64,000 nt of DNA from Acidobacteriaceae bacterium (GCA_003168355.1 PMSQ01000071.1:80544-144543), one strand, 5' to 3'; shown: positions 35,288-44,887, numbered from the stretch's first letter. Program-made: numbers and translations. The notes: generated from the sequence alone by a model not told the origin.

Positions 35288-35695
35288 TTAGTTGGTCTTG
35301 CTCAGAGCCGCTTGTCGCCGGAACCGGAAAGCGATAGCTCCGAGGCAACATAGGCCAGCCAGCAACCCGTACATCAGAGTCGTACCGCCCTCGGGCACCG
35401 ACGTGCAACCGCCGCTTCCGTTGTTGCCGCCTCCGCCCCAACCGTTGTCGTACGACCCTTGGTTGCTGCATCCGTTGCCGCCCCCTCCGTTGCCGCCGTG
35501 GTGGTCCCCGCCCCTGGGGTCGCCGCCGAAGCCGAACGTGTAGGCCAGAAAGCCGGATGGCGCGTTGTTCAGAAGGTTATATCCCGCGCCGGTCCCCTTC
35601 GTGTTCACCGTGCCTTGACCAAAAGCGCTGGGCGCAAAACACAAGAGCGCGGCAAAAGCCACCCACACTGAAAGCCTGGTAATCGATTTCATCAT
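35288..35695 (-). CDS. Small Gly-rich exported protein with VPEGG (PEP-CTERM-like) sorting signal
   Basis: The 135-residue protein has a signal peptide (LSVWVAFAALLCFAPSAFG), a Gly/Asn-rich low-complexity middle (about 55-96), and a tripartite C-terminus: VPEGG at 100-104, a hydrophobic stretch (LMYGLLAGLCCLGAIAF) and a basic tail (RFRRQ). That is the layout of exosortase substrates, with VPEGG in place of VPEPS. No exosortase is in the window, but the neighbouring operon is of the XrtA-associated kind. A sigma-54 promoter lies 130 bases upstream and a terminator follows. It is probably a surface or matrix protein cleaved and anchored with the EPS. Confidence 0.82.
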   Translation of the reverse strand: MMKSITRLSVWVAFAALLCFAPSAFGQGTVNTKGTGAGYNLLNNAPSGFLAYTFGFGGDPRGGDHHGGNGGGGNGCSNQGSYDNGWGGGGNNGSGGCTSVPEGGTTLMYGLLAGLCCLGAIAFRFRRQAALSKTN

Positions 35696-35826
35696 TTACT
35701 CTCCTAAGTTCGGATGAAACAGGATGGGGGAAGGGCTGGCGGCGGCTACAAAACCGCCTTCCTAACTCTAGCGCGAAGGTCAGAACTGTCAAGACTGATA
35801 ATTTCTGCGACCCGGTTGCAGACAAT

Positions 35827-35842
35827 TGCAACCGTCGAGCCA
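35827..35842 (-). promoter_or_regulatory. Near-consensus sigma-54 promoter of VPEGG protein gene
   Basis: The minus strand reads TGGCTCG-ACGG-TTGCA: it differs from the consensus TGGCACG-N4-TTGCA at one base, with exact GG/GC spacing of ten. Transcription would begin near 35815, giving a 120-base leader to the ATG at 35695, which has AGGAGAGTAA just upstream. Confidence 0.75.
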
Positions 35843-35960
35843 AGCTCGGGCATTTCACCAAACACAAAGATCCAGTCCGGCAAGCCTGTCGCGAGAAACC
35901 TGGAAACCGAAGATGCGCGCGGACGTGCCGTTGCCAATCCGATCACACCCTCCGGAACGA

Positions 35961-37601
35961 TTACGGAGGAGGAATCACCGCTTGAGTAATGTTCGAATAT
36001 CCGCTTTCGCCACTCGCATCTACCGACGTCGTCGCGTAGCAGTACGTCGTCCCGTCAGCCACTACGCTGTCGGTATATGCGGTGCTCGGACTGGGCGTTG
36101 AAGCGATGTTCGAATATGAACCGCATGAATTCGCTACGTAAATGGAGCGATAGATATTGTAGCTTGTGACGCCCGAGGAACTGCTGGCCTTCCACGTCAA
36201 GCTGACGCTATGGACGGGCGCTGCCGCGCCCGTGCCCGTCACGGTTGCGGCGCTTGGCGAGTTCGTAGCATTGCTGTGAAATGAAGCCGAGGCCGAAGCC
36301 CCTCCGGTGGCGCCAGGCGCAAACGTGACCGTAAAAGAAACTGGCTGGCTCACACTAACTGTGACCGGCAACGAGAGGCCGCTGATAGAAAATTCGGAAG
36401 GGTTGGTACCGCTCAAACTCACCGAGGATACCGATACGCTAGCACCGGCGGCGGTCAGCGTCCCGACTTGAGTTCCGCTGGTACCAACCGTGACGCTCCC
36501 GACGTTGACCGAGCTGGCGCTCAATGTGCCTTGACTTTGCGCGATCGCAGATCCGCTCAGCGTTGCACTCAGGGTTGGATCTGAAGCATTCGAAGCGATG
36601 GCGACACTTCCGCTGAAACTGCCCGAAGACTGCGGCGCAAAGGTTACGCTGAAAGACGCACTTTGCCCCGGCGTCAGAGTGATGTTCGTGCCTAAGCCGG
36701 AAACGCTGAAACCGGTGCCGCTAACCGAACCTTGAGAGATCGTCGCATTCGATCCCCCCGTATTGGTCACGGTCTCGGTTTGCATCTGACTCTGCCCGAC
36801 CTCGACGTCGCTAAACGTCAGGCTGGCGGGTATTGCCGTCAGAATTGCCGGCGTAACTGGTATCGTTCCAGTTCCAGAAACAGCAAGGTCCAGCGCAGCG
36901 CTCGATCCGCTGAGGGTGATCGATAGAACGCCATTGCTGGCCCCCGCCGCCGTAGGCGCGAAGACCACGCCAAATGTCGTGCTTTGGTTCGGAGCCAGCG
37001 TCAGCGGCAGGCTCAGCCCCGTATAGCTGAAACCCGCACCGCTAATGCTCGCCTGAGAAATTGTAAGATTGTCGCCCCCCGAGTTCTTCAAGGTTTCGGT
37101 CTGGCTCTGATTGGCGCCTACCAGTACACTGCCGAAGCTGAAGCTGGTCGGATTTCCGCCCAAGTCCCCTGCGGTGACGGCCGTTCCGGAGAGCGCGACA
37201 TTCAGCGGAGTGGTTGGGCCGTCGTTGGTGATGGCCAAATTCCCGCTTACGTTGCCGGCGGACCCGGGGGTGAACACGATGCTAAAGGTTGTGCTTTGTC
37301 CAGCCGCCAGCGTCATGGGTAGATTTAAGCCGGTAGTGCTGAAGCCGCTCCCCGTAACGGTGGCCTGTGTGATGGTGAGACTGGATCCGCTCGTATTGGT
37401 CAGCGAATCGGACTGGTTTTGACTCGTCCCCATCTGCACGTTCTCGAAGCTGATGCTGGCGGGGTCGGCGCTCAGGCCATTCAGCGAGTTCTCCGTGGTT
37501 TGTGAGGCAGGTTTGCTCGTGCTAATTCCTTGGCAGCCCAGCATGGTGGCTAGGGCGAGCACGACAGCAATCGCATTCCAACGAGTGGGGAAGTGGCCCA
37601 T
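35961..37601 (-). CDS. Choice-of-anchor-D lipoprotein with four ASPM/SPD-2/HYDIN-like repeats
   Basis: The 546-residue protein has a signal peptide with a possible lipobox ending at Cys23 (ATMLGC). Four roughly 105-residue Ig-like units follow, each with PxSxxFxxVxxGxxQ, a TxTNxGxxxLTI-like segment and SATFSVTFAP-type strands. A C-terminal fibronectin type III unit (VSLTWKASSSSGVTSYNIYR) closes it. It is an exported structural or adhesive protein common in Acidobacteriota; its partner is unknown. The stop lies about 265 bases upstream of the VPEGG gene on the same strand. Confidence 0.85.
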   Translation of the reverse strand: MGHFPTRWNAIAVVLALATMLGCQGISTSKPASQTTENSLNGLSADPASISFENVQMGTSQNQSDSLTNTSGSSLTITQATVTGSGFSTTGLNLPMTLAAGQSTTFSIVFTPGSAGNVSGNLAITNDGPTTPLNVALSGTAVTAGDLGGNPTSFSFGSVLVGANQSQTETLKNSGGDNLTISQASISGAGFSYTGLSLPLTLAPNQSTTFGVVFAPTAAGASNGVLSITLSGSSAALDLAVSGTGTIPVTPAILTAIPASLTFSDVEVGQSQMQTETVTNTGGSNATISQGSVSGTGFSVSGLGTNITLTPGQSASFSVTFAPQSSGSFSGSVAIASNASDPTLSATLSGSAIAQSQGTLSASSVNVGSVTVGTSGTQVGTLTAAGASVSVSSVSLSGTNPSEFSISGLSLPVTVSVSQPVSFTVTFAPGATGGASASASFHSNATNSPSAATVTGTGAAAPVHSVSLTWKASSSSGVTSYNIYRSIYVANSCGSYSNIASTPSPSTAYTDSVVADGTTYCYATTSVDASGESGYSNITQAVIPPP

Positions 37602-37891
37602 GTTTCTTGAATAATGTGTATTGAATAAGCTCTGTTCTTTCCGCTCCTACGGTCGAAAAACCAGTCTGCCCTTTGCCCGCCAACGGCGAAAGGTCTCGAA
37701 AGGACATGCTGAAAGCCGCCGGAGGACTATTGCTGGCGCGCGTACCGCAGGGCATGGATATGGCCCTCATGCTGGAAACTCAGGTTGGCAACTCCCCATC
37801 CTCGCCTATGCAAACAGGAATGACTGCGCCAGGGCAAACTAGGCTACCATGGCCGCGTTCACCGCACAATCACCCGGCGGAAAGGCCAATT
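37602..37891. other. Intergenic region upstream of the HYDIN-like lipoprotein
   Basis: These 290 bases separate the lipoprotein gene and the beta-mannosidase gene. I see no supported gene, no clear sigma-70 hexamers and no terminator hairpin with a T tract. Confidence 0.4.
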
Positions 37892-40543
37892 TTAATTGAA
37901 AGCCTCCGTGAGGGACGTGACTTTCAGAGCAGCTCTGAGCTGCTCCTGCTCTGCAGCAGACTTAAGACGAATCGTGACCTGCTCTCCGGGCAGCAAATCA
38001 AGGTAATTATCCGAGCTTTGAACGTCGAGATCTCCAAAAGATAGATACACGCCTCGGGCGAGCTTCGATGACTGCAAGGTAACCGTGTAGTCGTCGCCGG
38101 TTTTGCTAAGCGTCGTTTCAATTTTGGGCGCAACCGGCAATTCCAGGTCGTGCGTCGCGCCAAAGAATATAAGGTTACGCGACACTCTCTTTCCGGCCAC
38201 ATCCAGATCAAACACCAGAAAACTCTTGCGAAGATCGCCCTTCGCCGCCAGTGCCGCCTTATCGACGCTGAAATAAATCGCACTCGACTGCGCCGGAACC
38301 TGCACGTCCTTCGTCTCCTCCAGCAAAGAGTTCCCCGAGAAGTCGAGCAGTCGCATATGCATCGTCCCAGTAAGCGGTTGCAGCTTGTCCGACACGACGT
38401 ACACGTCCACCTTGTCATCGTGCAAAAACGGCGAGATCAGCACATCGTCATAGAATCGACGAGCATAATAATGGAGCGCCTTCCACCGCCCGTAGTAGTC
38501 GATGCTGGCCCACGAAGCCACCGGCCAGCAATCATTCAACTGCCAATAGATTGAGCCCATGGTCCGCGGCCGCTGCCTGCGCAAATGCTCGGCGCCGATC
38601 TTGATGATCTCCGCCTGTTGCACCTGGCTAAGATAAACAAAAGAAGCGAAATCCTTCGGCTCCCGGTACTCGCGCAGCATATAAGTCAGGATGCGTTCAT
38701 TCCCTCCCTTATTCTTTTGGTGGGCCTGCATAACGGTCGAACGAATATCAAAATCCCCGGGCTGGTTGGCAAAGGTGTGGATCGTCCGCATCTCCGGGAA
38801 AGATTGAAACCCATACTCCGACATGAAGCGCGGAAACTGCTTGGTATAGTCCTCCTTCGGCGCCTGCTGGTGCCACACTGCCCAGTAGTGCATATCGCCG
38901 TTGTGCTGATTGTCAGGAATCTCCTCAAAGTTCGCGCTAGGAGAGCTGGGCGTGTAAGGCGTCGGATCCCCATACTGCGCGACCGCACTCCGCAGAATAT
39001 CGGCGAACATGATCACGTAATCCTGCCAGACGCGATCGCGTGTATCGGGCGAGATAGACGCTTTGAATTCCTGCCGATCACCCCAATGCCACCAGCCCGT
39101 TTCCACCTCATTGTTCCCGCACCAGACGACGATGCTGGGATGATCCCGCAGTCGCTTGATCTGGTCGATGGCCTCTTGCCGAACATTTTCTTGAAAGGCC
39201 ACGTCGCCGGGAATCATATCCCCGCCGAACATGAATTCCTGCCATACCATAATCCCGAGCTCATCGCAGATATCGTAAAAATCATCGGACTCGTAATACC
39301 CTCCGCCCCATTCACGAACCATATTCATGTGCGCGTCGCGAGCCGCCTGCAGAATGTTGCGATGAATCTCCGGAGTCACACGGTTGGGAAAGCTGTCAAA
39401 CGGAATCACATCTGCGCCTTTGGCAAACACGGAAATCCCATTCACCACGAACTCAAAACTCTTCCCCCATTGATCGTCAACGCGGCGCAGCTCGATTGAA
39501 CGCAGTCCAGTCTTGGTTTCAGCGTGCGCCGCGGCATCACGCCCAACGCGGATCGCAGCAGAAAACCGGTAGCGGTTCTGCGCCCCATATCCCGCCGGAT
39601 ACCAAAGCTTCGGCGCGGCAATCCGGAGGGGAAACGAAACATGATTCATGCCCGCATTGAGCTGCAGAGCCTGCGTTCCGTCCGCAGTCTGCGGTCCAGA
39701 CATTTCAGCGTGAGCCAGTGCGAGAGTAGCCGTCGTGGGCCGGCTGGCGTCAATGTCAAGCTCCGCTGTAATGTTGGCCAGGTCAGCCGTGATGCTCTGC
39801 TGGTGGATGTGAAAATTCTCAATGCGCAAGGCGTCCCAGGTTTCTAGACGCACCGGCTGCCAAATGCCTTCTGTCATGTAGCGCGGTCCCCAATCCCAGC
39901 CGTAGTTATACGGAGCCTTGCGCGTGTAGGGAGCCGTCGCAATATTCTCTTCGTTTCCATAATTGTGGGTGGAGATCGAAGGCAAAATGTAAGGCAGCGA
40001 CTTGGCGTACGGAATCATCTTCTCGACCGCCGAATGGAAAACGATTCGAAGTGTATTCGGGCCGGGTTTCAGCGCAGTTTTCGCCGGGATCCTCCAGCGT
40101 CGAAACATGTTGTCCGCCTGAAGAATCGCTTGGTCGTTAAGGTATACGTCCGCAAACGTATCCAACCCTTCAAAAACCAAGTCGACATGGTCGTGCGCCA
40201 GCGCCGCCCCATCGACTTGAAACGTCGTTTGATACTCCCAGTCGGCCAAGCCGATCCACTGCAGGCGGAACTCATTATCCCGATCAAAAGGATCAGGGAT
40301 GAGATTGCTGTGCAGCAAGTCGGTTTGAACCACGCCGGGAACCTGTGCCGGATGCCATTCCTTAACACCAGACACATCTGTGTTGGCTACAGCTCGAAAT
40401 TGCCAGCCCGCGTCCAGGTTCCGTGAAGAAGGCTCCGCCGCTTCAAGCGGCAACACGACGAGTGAACAAAACAGCAGACACCCGAGAAAACACAATGTTG
40501 TAGCAACCAAGCTGCGAGGGACTCCACGCTGAATCACTTCCAT
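37892..40543 (-). CDS. Secreted GH2 beta-mannosidase
   Basis: The 883-residue protein hydrolyses beta-mannosides. It has a signal peptide (LVATTLCFLGCLLFCSLVVLPLEA region), an N-terminal sugar-binding sandwich domain (WEYQTTFQVD, FEGLDTFADVYLN), and the GH2 barrel: acid/base Glu in VVWCGNNEVE and nucleophile Glu in FMSEYGFQSFP. These match beta-mannosidases rather than beta-galactosidases. ATG at 40543 has AAGGAG seven bases upstream. With the LacI regulator and TonB receptor nearby it suggests mannan or glycan use at the cell surface. Confidence 0.93.
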   Translation of the reverse strand: MEVIQRGVPRSLVATTLCFLGCLLFCSLVVLPLEAAEPSSRNLDAGWQFRAVANTDVSGVKEWHPAQVPGVVQTDLLHSNLIPDPFDRDNEFRLQWIGLADWEYQTTFQVDGAALAHDHVDLVFEGLDTFADVYLNDQAILQADNMFRRWRIPAKTALKPGPNTLRIVFHSAVEKMIPYAKSLPYILPSISTHNYGNEENIATAPYTRKAPYNYGWDWGPRYMTEGIWQPVRLETWDALRIENFHIHQQSITADLANITAELDIDASRPTTATLALAHAEMSGPQTADGTQALQLNAGMNHVSFPLRIAAPKLWYPAGYGAQNRYRFSAAIRVGRDAAAHAETKTGLRSIELRRVDDQWGKSFEFVVNGISVFAKGADVIPFDSFPNRVTPEIHRNILQAARDAHMNMVREWGGGYYESDDFYDICDELGIMVWQEFMFGGDMIPGDVAFQENVRQEAIDQIKRLRDHPSIVVWCGNNEVETGWWHWGDRQEFKASISPDTRDRVWQDYVIMFADILRSAVAQYGDPTPYTPSSPSANFEEIPDNQHNGDMHYWAVWHQQAPKEDYTKQFPRFMSEYGFQSFPEMRTIHTFANQPGDFDIRSTVMQAHQKNKGGNERILTYMLREYREPKDFASFVYLSQVQQAEIIKIGAEHLRRQRPRTMGSIYWQLNDCWPVASWASIDYYGRWKALHYYARRFYDDVLISPFLHDDKVDVYVVSDKLQPLTGTMHMRLLDFSGNSLLEETKDVQVPAQSSAIYFSVDKAALAAKGDLRKSFLVFDLDVAGKRVSRNLIFFGATHDLELPVAPKIETTLSKTGDDYTVTLQSSKLARGVYLSFGDLDVQSSDNYLDLLPGEQVTIRLKSAAEQEQLRAALKVTSLTEAFN

Positions 40544-40923
40544 GTCAGTGCTCCTTATCAAGTGCTCCAATTTGATCTTGGGTGGCGCAGCGCTTCAGCG
40601 CTGCGGATCAAGCCCCTCCTTTGCGGATGTCATTCCGAAGCGCGCCGAAGGCGCGCGAGGAACCTGCTGTTCGCATGCACTGCCTACGCCCGCCGACAAG
40701 CCCACAAAACAAATGGCGGCTTTATAGCCGCTGAGACGACAATCCGGCGCAAGAACCACTTTTTCCGCAACTTCTTCACTCGTAGGGCGCGACGAACGGG
40801 AAGGGCACGAGTTTACTCGTGCCGTTAACTCGTCAAAAATGTATCCGCGCTTCAGCGCCTGAGGTAATCTTTTTTGCACTTTACGATTTTCTCCGCAGTC
40901 GTTCAGCCCCCGGCGCAAGCCCG
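40544..40923. other. Repeat-rich intergenic region
   Basis: This 380-base gap holds several palindromes and no gene: a REP copy at 40578-40605, a TCATTCCGA-type repeat with GCGCGCC/GGCGCGC arms around 40629-40660, and a perfect hairpin with arms GGCACGAGT and ACTCGTGCC at 40804-40823. Confidence 0.6.
40578..40605. repeat. REP-like palindromic repeat, copy 1
   Basis: A 28-base unit: TTGGGTGG followed by CGCAGCGCT-TC-AGCGCTGCG, a perfect 9-base inverted repeat with a 2-base spacer. The same unit recurs at 49213-49240 and, with one change, at 53577-53604, always in intergenic DNA and in the same orientation. Confidence 0.85.
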
Positions 40924-42006
40924 CTAATGCTGTGGTTCCTGCTTCCCAGCCGGTTGCGGCTGGTTCGCGCCTTGCAAGCTCTGGAACTCTTGCATCTCCC
41001 GCTGCGCCTCTGCCGTCTTACCTTGTTTACGATAGATTCCCGCCAGTCCAAAATGCGCCTGCGCCGCCAACGCGCTCTGCTTCTCAATGGAAAGGAGTTT
41101 GGTCCACGCTTTTTCGGCGGCGGCAGGGTCGCTCTCAAGAGAAGCCGCTTTCCCCAGGGAATAGAGCGTCTCCGGCATATCGGGCATCAGTCGGTCGGCG
41201 CGCAAAAGTTCCGCTCGCGCCTCATGCACTTTACCCTGTTCGAGCAGCGCCTCGCCCAGACGGTATGCGGCCTCGGCATTCCCCGGCTGCAGCTTTGCCT
41301 GCATCCGAAATTCTTCCTCCGCTTTTGGCCATTGGAACGCGCCGGCATAAACCTCACCCAGCGCAAGGTGAGCCTCAGGCAGACCCGGTCGCAGTCGCAA
41401 GGCTTCGCTGTACTCTTTTTCAGCATCCGGCATCCGCCGCAGCACGAAGTAGTTTTCCGCCATCGCCTGATGCGCCCGGGCCGAGTCCGGATAAGCCGCC
41501 AGCAAGGTGTCGATGGATTGCTTCGCGAGCAGACCGCTCGCCCGCCCAAGGTAATAAAGAACATCCGGATCGTTAGGGTGCGCGGACTGCGCCGCCTGTA
41601 GATTTGCAACCGCCTCCGCCAGTTGTCCGGTCTGAATTTCCGCAATTCCCAACGCGGTCTTGTCCGGCGCAAGTTGCAAGTGCGGAATCGCCTCCCCCGC
41701 ATACCCCTGGGCAAGCAGCGCGTACCCCAGCAACTGGTGAGCCGGAAGCGAATCCGCGTTCAGTTCCAGCGCATGTTTGAGCGGCGCGAATGCAGACCCG
41801 TAATCTCCATTCTCCATATAGGCTTGACCGAGGCTGATGAAGCCATCCGGCAACGAAGGGTCGATCTCGGTCACTTGCCTAAATTCCTTGATGGCAACGG
41901 CGAACTGGCGTTGTTTGTCCGCCGCGATTCCCGCTTGCATGTGCTCGGCGGCCTGTGGCGATGCAACCTGCCAGGCAAACCACAAGAATAGGAGGGCGCG
42001 CATCAC
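40924..42006 (-). CDS. TPR-repeat protein (exported)
   Basis: The 360-residue protein starts with a short hydrophobic export signal (ALLFLWFAWQVASPQAA) and consists of about eight tetratricopeptide repeats (for example AIKEFRQVTEIDPSLPDGF, AEKEYSEALRLRPGLPEAH). The C-terminus is Gln/Pro-rich. TPR proteins bind partner proteins; this gene overlaps the ASPIC/FG-GAP gene (TGATG), a pairing that suggests the two products act together. Start is GTG 42006 or ATG 42003. Confidence 0.87.
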   Translation of the reverse strand: MMRALLFLWFAWQVASPQAAEHMQAGIAADKQRQFAVAIKEFRQVTEIDPSLPDGFISLGQAYMENGDYGSAFAPLKHALELNADSLPAHQLLGYALLAQGYAGEAIPHLQLAPDKTALGIAEIQTGQLAEAVANLQAAQSAHPNDPDVLYYLGRASGLLAKQSIDTLLAAYPDSARAHQAMAENYFVLRRMPDAEKEYSEALRLRPGLPEAHLALGEVYAGAFQWPKAEEEFRMQAKLQPGNAEAAYRLGEALLEQGKVHEARAELLRADRLMPDMPETLYSLGKAASLESDPAAAEKAWTKLLSIEKQSALAAQAHFGLAGIYRKQGKTAEAQREMQEFQSLQGANQPQPAGKQEPQH

Positions 42007-43643
42007 GGCTTCTCCGGTTCCCGCACTTCTAGAAACTGGTCGGCGTGAACATCATTCAACATCTGGTGAATCCCCGAAGGCCAATCGATTTCCACCTTCG
42101 CCTTTTCCGCTATGCCGAGCCCGAAATGAAGCCGCTTGTCGCTCGAAGAAAGATAACTGCCGGCAGAGGTTGCGAATCGTGTCTGCCCATTGACTCGCAC
42201 CCGCGCGCCGAATCCGTCCCGGTTGCTGCGAGTGCCACGGAGGGTAATCACCAGCCAATGTGCCTTACCGCCGCGATTGAGGAACACTTGAGGATGTCCA
42301 CCGAGTGTGGTCATCACCACGTCCTGCCAGCCATCATTATTCAAATCGCCGAACGCGGCTCCACGCCCGGCCACGGGCGCGGTACTTCCGGAATCAACCC
42401 GCTCGAACCGCCCATTGTGATTCATCGCCAACAACGGCTGTTCGAGATAATGAAGCGAAGGGTCGATCTTCTCCACGTTGTCTAGTACATGTCCTTGAGC
42501 GACAAACAAATCTTTCCACCCATCGTTGTCGAAATCTTCCAACCCAACGCCCCAGCCGGAACTCCCACTCGAAAGCGCGCCCAGGCCGGTTTCGAGACTG
42601 CGATACGTGAACGAACCGTTGCCATCGTTGTGGTAGACGCCGTAAATCTCCCGCGGCAGCTCGGTCACAATAACATCCGGCCTCCCGTCGTTGTCATAGT
42701 CTTGAAAAACTACTCCCATGCCTGACAGCCGCCGTCCGTCCTCGGAAAGAGCGGTGCCGGCCTCGAGACCGACTTCCGTGAAGGTGCCGTTGCCGTTGTT
42801 GTGAAAGAGATACTGCTGCATCCCATCGTTGGCCACAAAAATGTCAGTGAATCCGTCGCCATCGTAGTCCGCGAATGCTACTCCCAACGCGCGTCCCTTC
42901 TTCGCCGCGATGCCGGAGCGCTCGCTCACGTCCGTAAAAGTCCCATCGCCGTTGTTGTGATAAAGAATGCTGGTGGTAGCGGGAAACTCTTCCGGCGGAC
43001 AGTAAGTATGGTAGTTCCCGCCGCAATCTTTGTTATGTTTGGTATCCCAGTCCATATAGCGGGTCACAAAAAGATCCAGCTTCCCGTCGTTATCGTAATC
43101 AAAGAATCCGGCTGACACCGACCACCCTCCCGCCGCCACCCCCGCTTTCGCCGTCACATCGGTAAACGTTCCGTCACCGTTATTGTGGTAAAGAATATTT
43201 TTTCCGTAATTAGTCACATAGAGATCCGGATAGCCGTCGTTGTCATAGTCTCCAACCGCCACGCCCATCCCATAGTTTCCGTCGCCCGCATTAGCCAGTC
43301 CGGCTTGTTGCGTCACGTCCGTGAAGCTCCCATCTTTGTTTTGCCGGTAGAGCCGATTCCAGTAAAGCGGATTGTGCCGGTCGAAATTCTCCGGCATTTG
43401 CATCGGGCTCGTGACCCGCCCCCCGTTTACGAAAAAAATGTCCAACAACCCATCGTTGTTGTAATCGAGGAGGGCCACTCCGCCGGGCATGGTTTCAATC
43501 AGATACTTCTGAGCAGTGGGAGAATTGCGCAGCGTGAAATCCAAGCCATGCGGCAGATTGACGTCGAAAACCGGCGCTGCCAGGGTCGCTGCCCACAGCA
43601 TCACGGTCAAGCCACAGGATATGCGCAGCGGAATGTTCAGCAA
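42003..43643 (-). CDS. CRTAC1/ASPIC-UnbV FG-GAP repeat protein (exported)
   Basis: The 546-residue protein has a signal peptide and at least six FG-GAP/VCBS repeats with calcium-binding DYDNDGYPDLYV-type loops and YHNNGDGTFTDV segments. It ends in an ASPIC/UnbV domain (RGTRSNRDGFGARVRV). These form an extracellular beta-propeller. TTG at 43643 has AAGGA seven bases upstream; no better start exists before the signal peptide. It is coupled to the downstream TPR gene. Confidence 0.88.
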   Translation of the reverse strand: MLNIPLRISCGLTVMLWAATLAAPVFDVNLPHGLDFTLRNSPTAQKYLIETMPGGVALLDYNNDGLLDIFFVNGGRVTSPMQMPENFDRHNPLYWNRLYRQNKDGSFTDVTQQAGLANAGDGNYGMGVAVGDYDNDGYPDLYVTNYGKNILYHNNGDGTFTDVTAKAGVAAGGWSVSAGFFDYDNDGKLDLFVTRYMDWDTKHNKDCGGNYHTYCPPEEFPATTSILYHNNGDGTFTDVSERSGIAAKKGRALGVAFADYDGDGFTDIFVANDGMQQYLFHNNGNGTFTEVGLEAGTALSEDGRRLSGMGVVFQDYDNDGRPDVIVTELPREIYGVYHNDGNGSFTYRSLETGLGALSSGSSGWGVGLEDFDNDGWKDLFVAQGHVLDNVEKIDPSLHYLEQPLLAMNHNGRFERVDSGSTAPVAGRGAAFGDLNNDGWQDVVMTTLGGHPQVFLNRGGKAHWLVITLRGTRSNRDGFGARVRVNGQTRFATSAGSYLSSSDKRLHFGLGIAEKAKVEIDWPSGIHQMLNDVHADQFLEVREPEKP

Positions 43644-43779
43644 CGTAGGTTCCTTCAGCCAGCCAGCTTAACGCGAGCGCCGTCCATCGCACCCTCGCTT
43701 TCAAAATGCTTATTCACTTTGTGCTCGTGTTGAACGTCAAACTCAACAAGGCGAACCCTTAGGATCTCCCCGGCAGCTC

Positions 43780-44790
43780 CTATGGCTGCCGCCGGGTCGA
43801 TTCCCGTTCCACGAGCTTGGGCGGTATTAGAATTCTTGTTGGTCGCATCGAACGCTTCGACGCGATTCTCTCAATAAGAAGTTCGGCGGCGCGCAGTCCC
43901 ATTTCGCGGGTTCCCTGATCCACCGTGGTGAGCGGAACCGCCAACATGTCGGAGAAGTGAACGTTGCCGGCTCCGACCACCGCAATATCATGGGGCAGCC
44001 TCAGACCTGCCTCCAGGATCGCCTTCATCGCGCCGATCGCAACCAGGTCGTTGTAGCAGAAAACTCCGTCCGGAATCGGACGCAATCCCAGTAACTGCCG
44101 CATACCCGCGTACCCACCCTCGTCTCGATATCCACTCGGCACCACATAACAGGAACGCGCAGGCAACCCGCGTTTCGCCAGCGCCTGACGATAGCCTTCC
44201 AGGCGTTCCGCAGCGATTCTTACTTCTGGACCGCGCAAGTGTCCAATGCGGCAGCAGCCTCTTGCGATAAGATGCTCCGTCGCCAACCGGCCGATGGCGT
44301 GGTTATCAACTCCCACAAACGAAGCCCGCAAACCCGCAACCTGGCGGTCGATCAAAACATAGGGTACGCTCCGCTCTCGAACCTGCTTGAATAAATCCAG
44401 ACGGCACGGCAGTTGCGAGGAAGCGATGATCAACCCATCCACCCGCCGCGACAGCAGTGACTCGGCCTCACTCGCTTCCAATTCAGGATCTTCCTCGAAA
44501 CATGAAATGATCACATGATAACCATGGGGCCGGACGGTTTGCGCCACCGCCCGGGCAATCTCCGCGAAGAAGGGATGCGTCATCGCCGGCAATAGCAAAC
44601 CAATGGTGTACGTGCGCTGCGTCACCAGGCTGCGCGCCACCCAGTTCGTCTGATAATTCAGTTGCTTGGCGCGCCGCAGCACTCGCTTGCGCGTGGCCTC
44701 GCTGATCCGCCCTTGGTTGCGCAGGACCTTCGACACCGTCACCACGGACACCTTCAGATCCCTCGCGATGTCCATCATGGTCGCCGACAT
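43780..44790 (-). CDS. LacI-family transcriptional regulator
   Basis: The 336-residue protein has the LacI helix-turn-helix (MMDIARDLKVSVVTVSKVL), hinge (LNYQTNWVARSL) and periplasmic-binding-like sensor domain (YTIGLLLPAMTHPFFAEI, VDGLIIASSQ, VLIDRQVAG). Such proteins repress or activate sugar genes in response to a small ligand. A matching operator lies 28 bases upstream, between this gene and the divergent TonB receptor. ATG at 44790 is favoured; GTG 44808 or ATG 44781 are possible. Confidence 0.92.
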   Translation of the reverse strand: MSATMMDIARDLKVSVVTVSKVLRNQGRISEATRKRVLRRAKQLNYQTNWVARSLVTQRTYTIGLLLPAMTHPFFAEIARAVAQTVRPHGYHVIISCFEEDPELEASEAESLLSRRVDGLIIASSQLPCRLDLFKQVRERSVPYVLIDRQVAGLRASFVGVDNHAIGRLATEHLIARGCCRIGHLRGPEVRIAAERLEGYRQALAKRGLPARSCYVVPSGYRDEGGYAGMRQLLGLRPIPDGVFCYNDLVAIGAMKAILEAGLRLPHDIAVVGAGNVHFSDMLAVPLTTVDQGTREMGLRAAELLIERIASKRSMRPTRILIPPKLVERESTRRQP

Positions 44791-44817
44791 GACGGCAAAG
44801 CATAACACCGTTCTTGG

Positions 44818-44829
44818 GTTAACGTTTAC
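44818..44829. promoter_or_regulatory. LacI-type operator
   Basis: GTTAACGTTTAC is a near-palindrome centred on CG (ten of twelve positions match its reverse complement), the usual form of LacI/PurR-family sites. It lies between the LacI-family gene and the TonB receptor, upstream of the latter's putative promoter. Confidence 0.6.
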
Positions 44830-44856
44830 TCATAAGCCAAAAGTACTATTTTTTTC

Positions 44857-44887
44857 TTGACAACGGTCACTCAGGTATTCAAGAATC
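44857..44887 (+). promoter_or_regulatory. Putative sigma-70-type promoter of the TonB receptor
   Basis: A perfect -35 TTGACA (44857-44862) is followed at 18 bases by AAGAAT, a fair -10. It lies 28 bases downstream of the LacI-type operator and about 50 bases before the receptor start. Confidence 0.45.

Noticed and set aside
35746-35946. 66-residue minus-strand frame upstream of the VPEGG gene
   Set aside because: It contains the near-consensus sigma-54 promoter and shows no recognised domain. It might be a degenerate remnant, but I could not support it as a gene.
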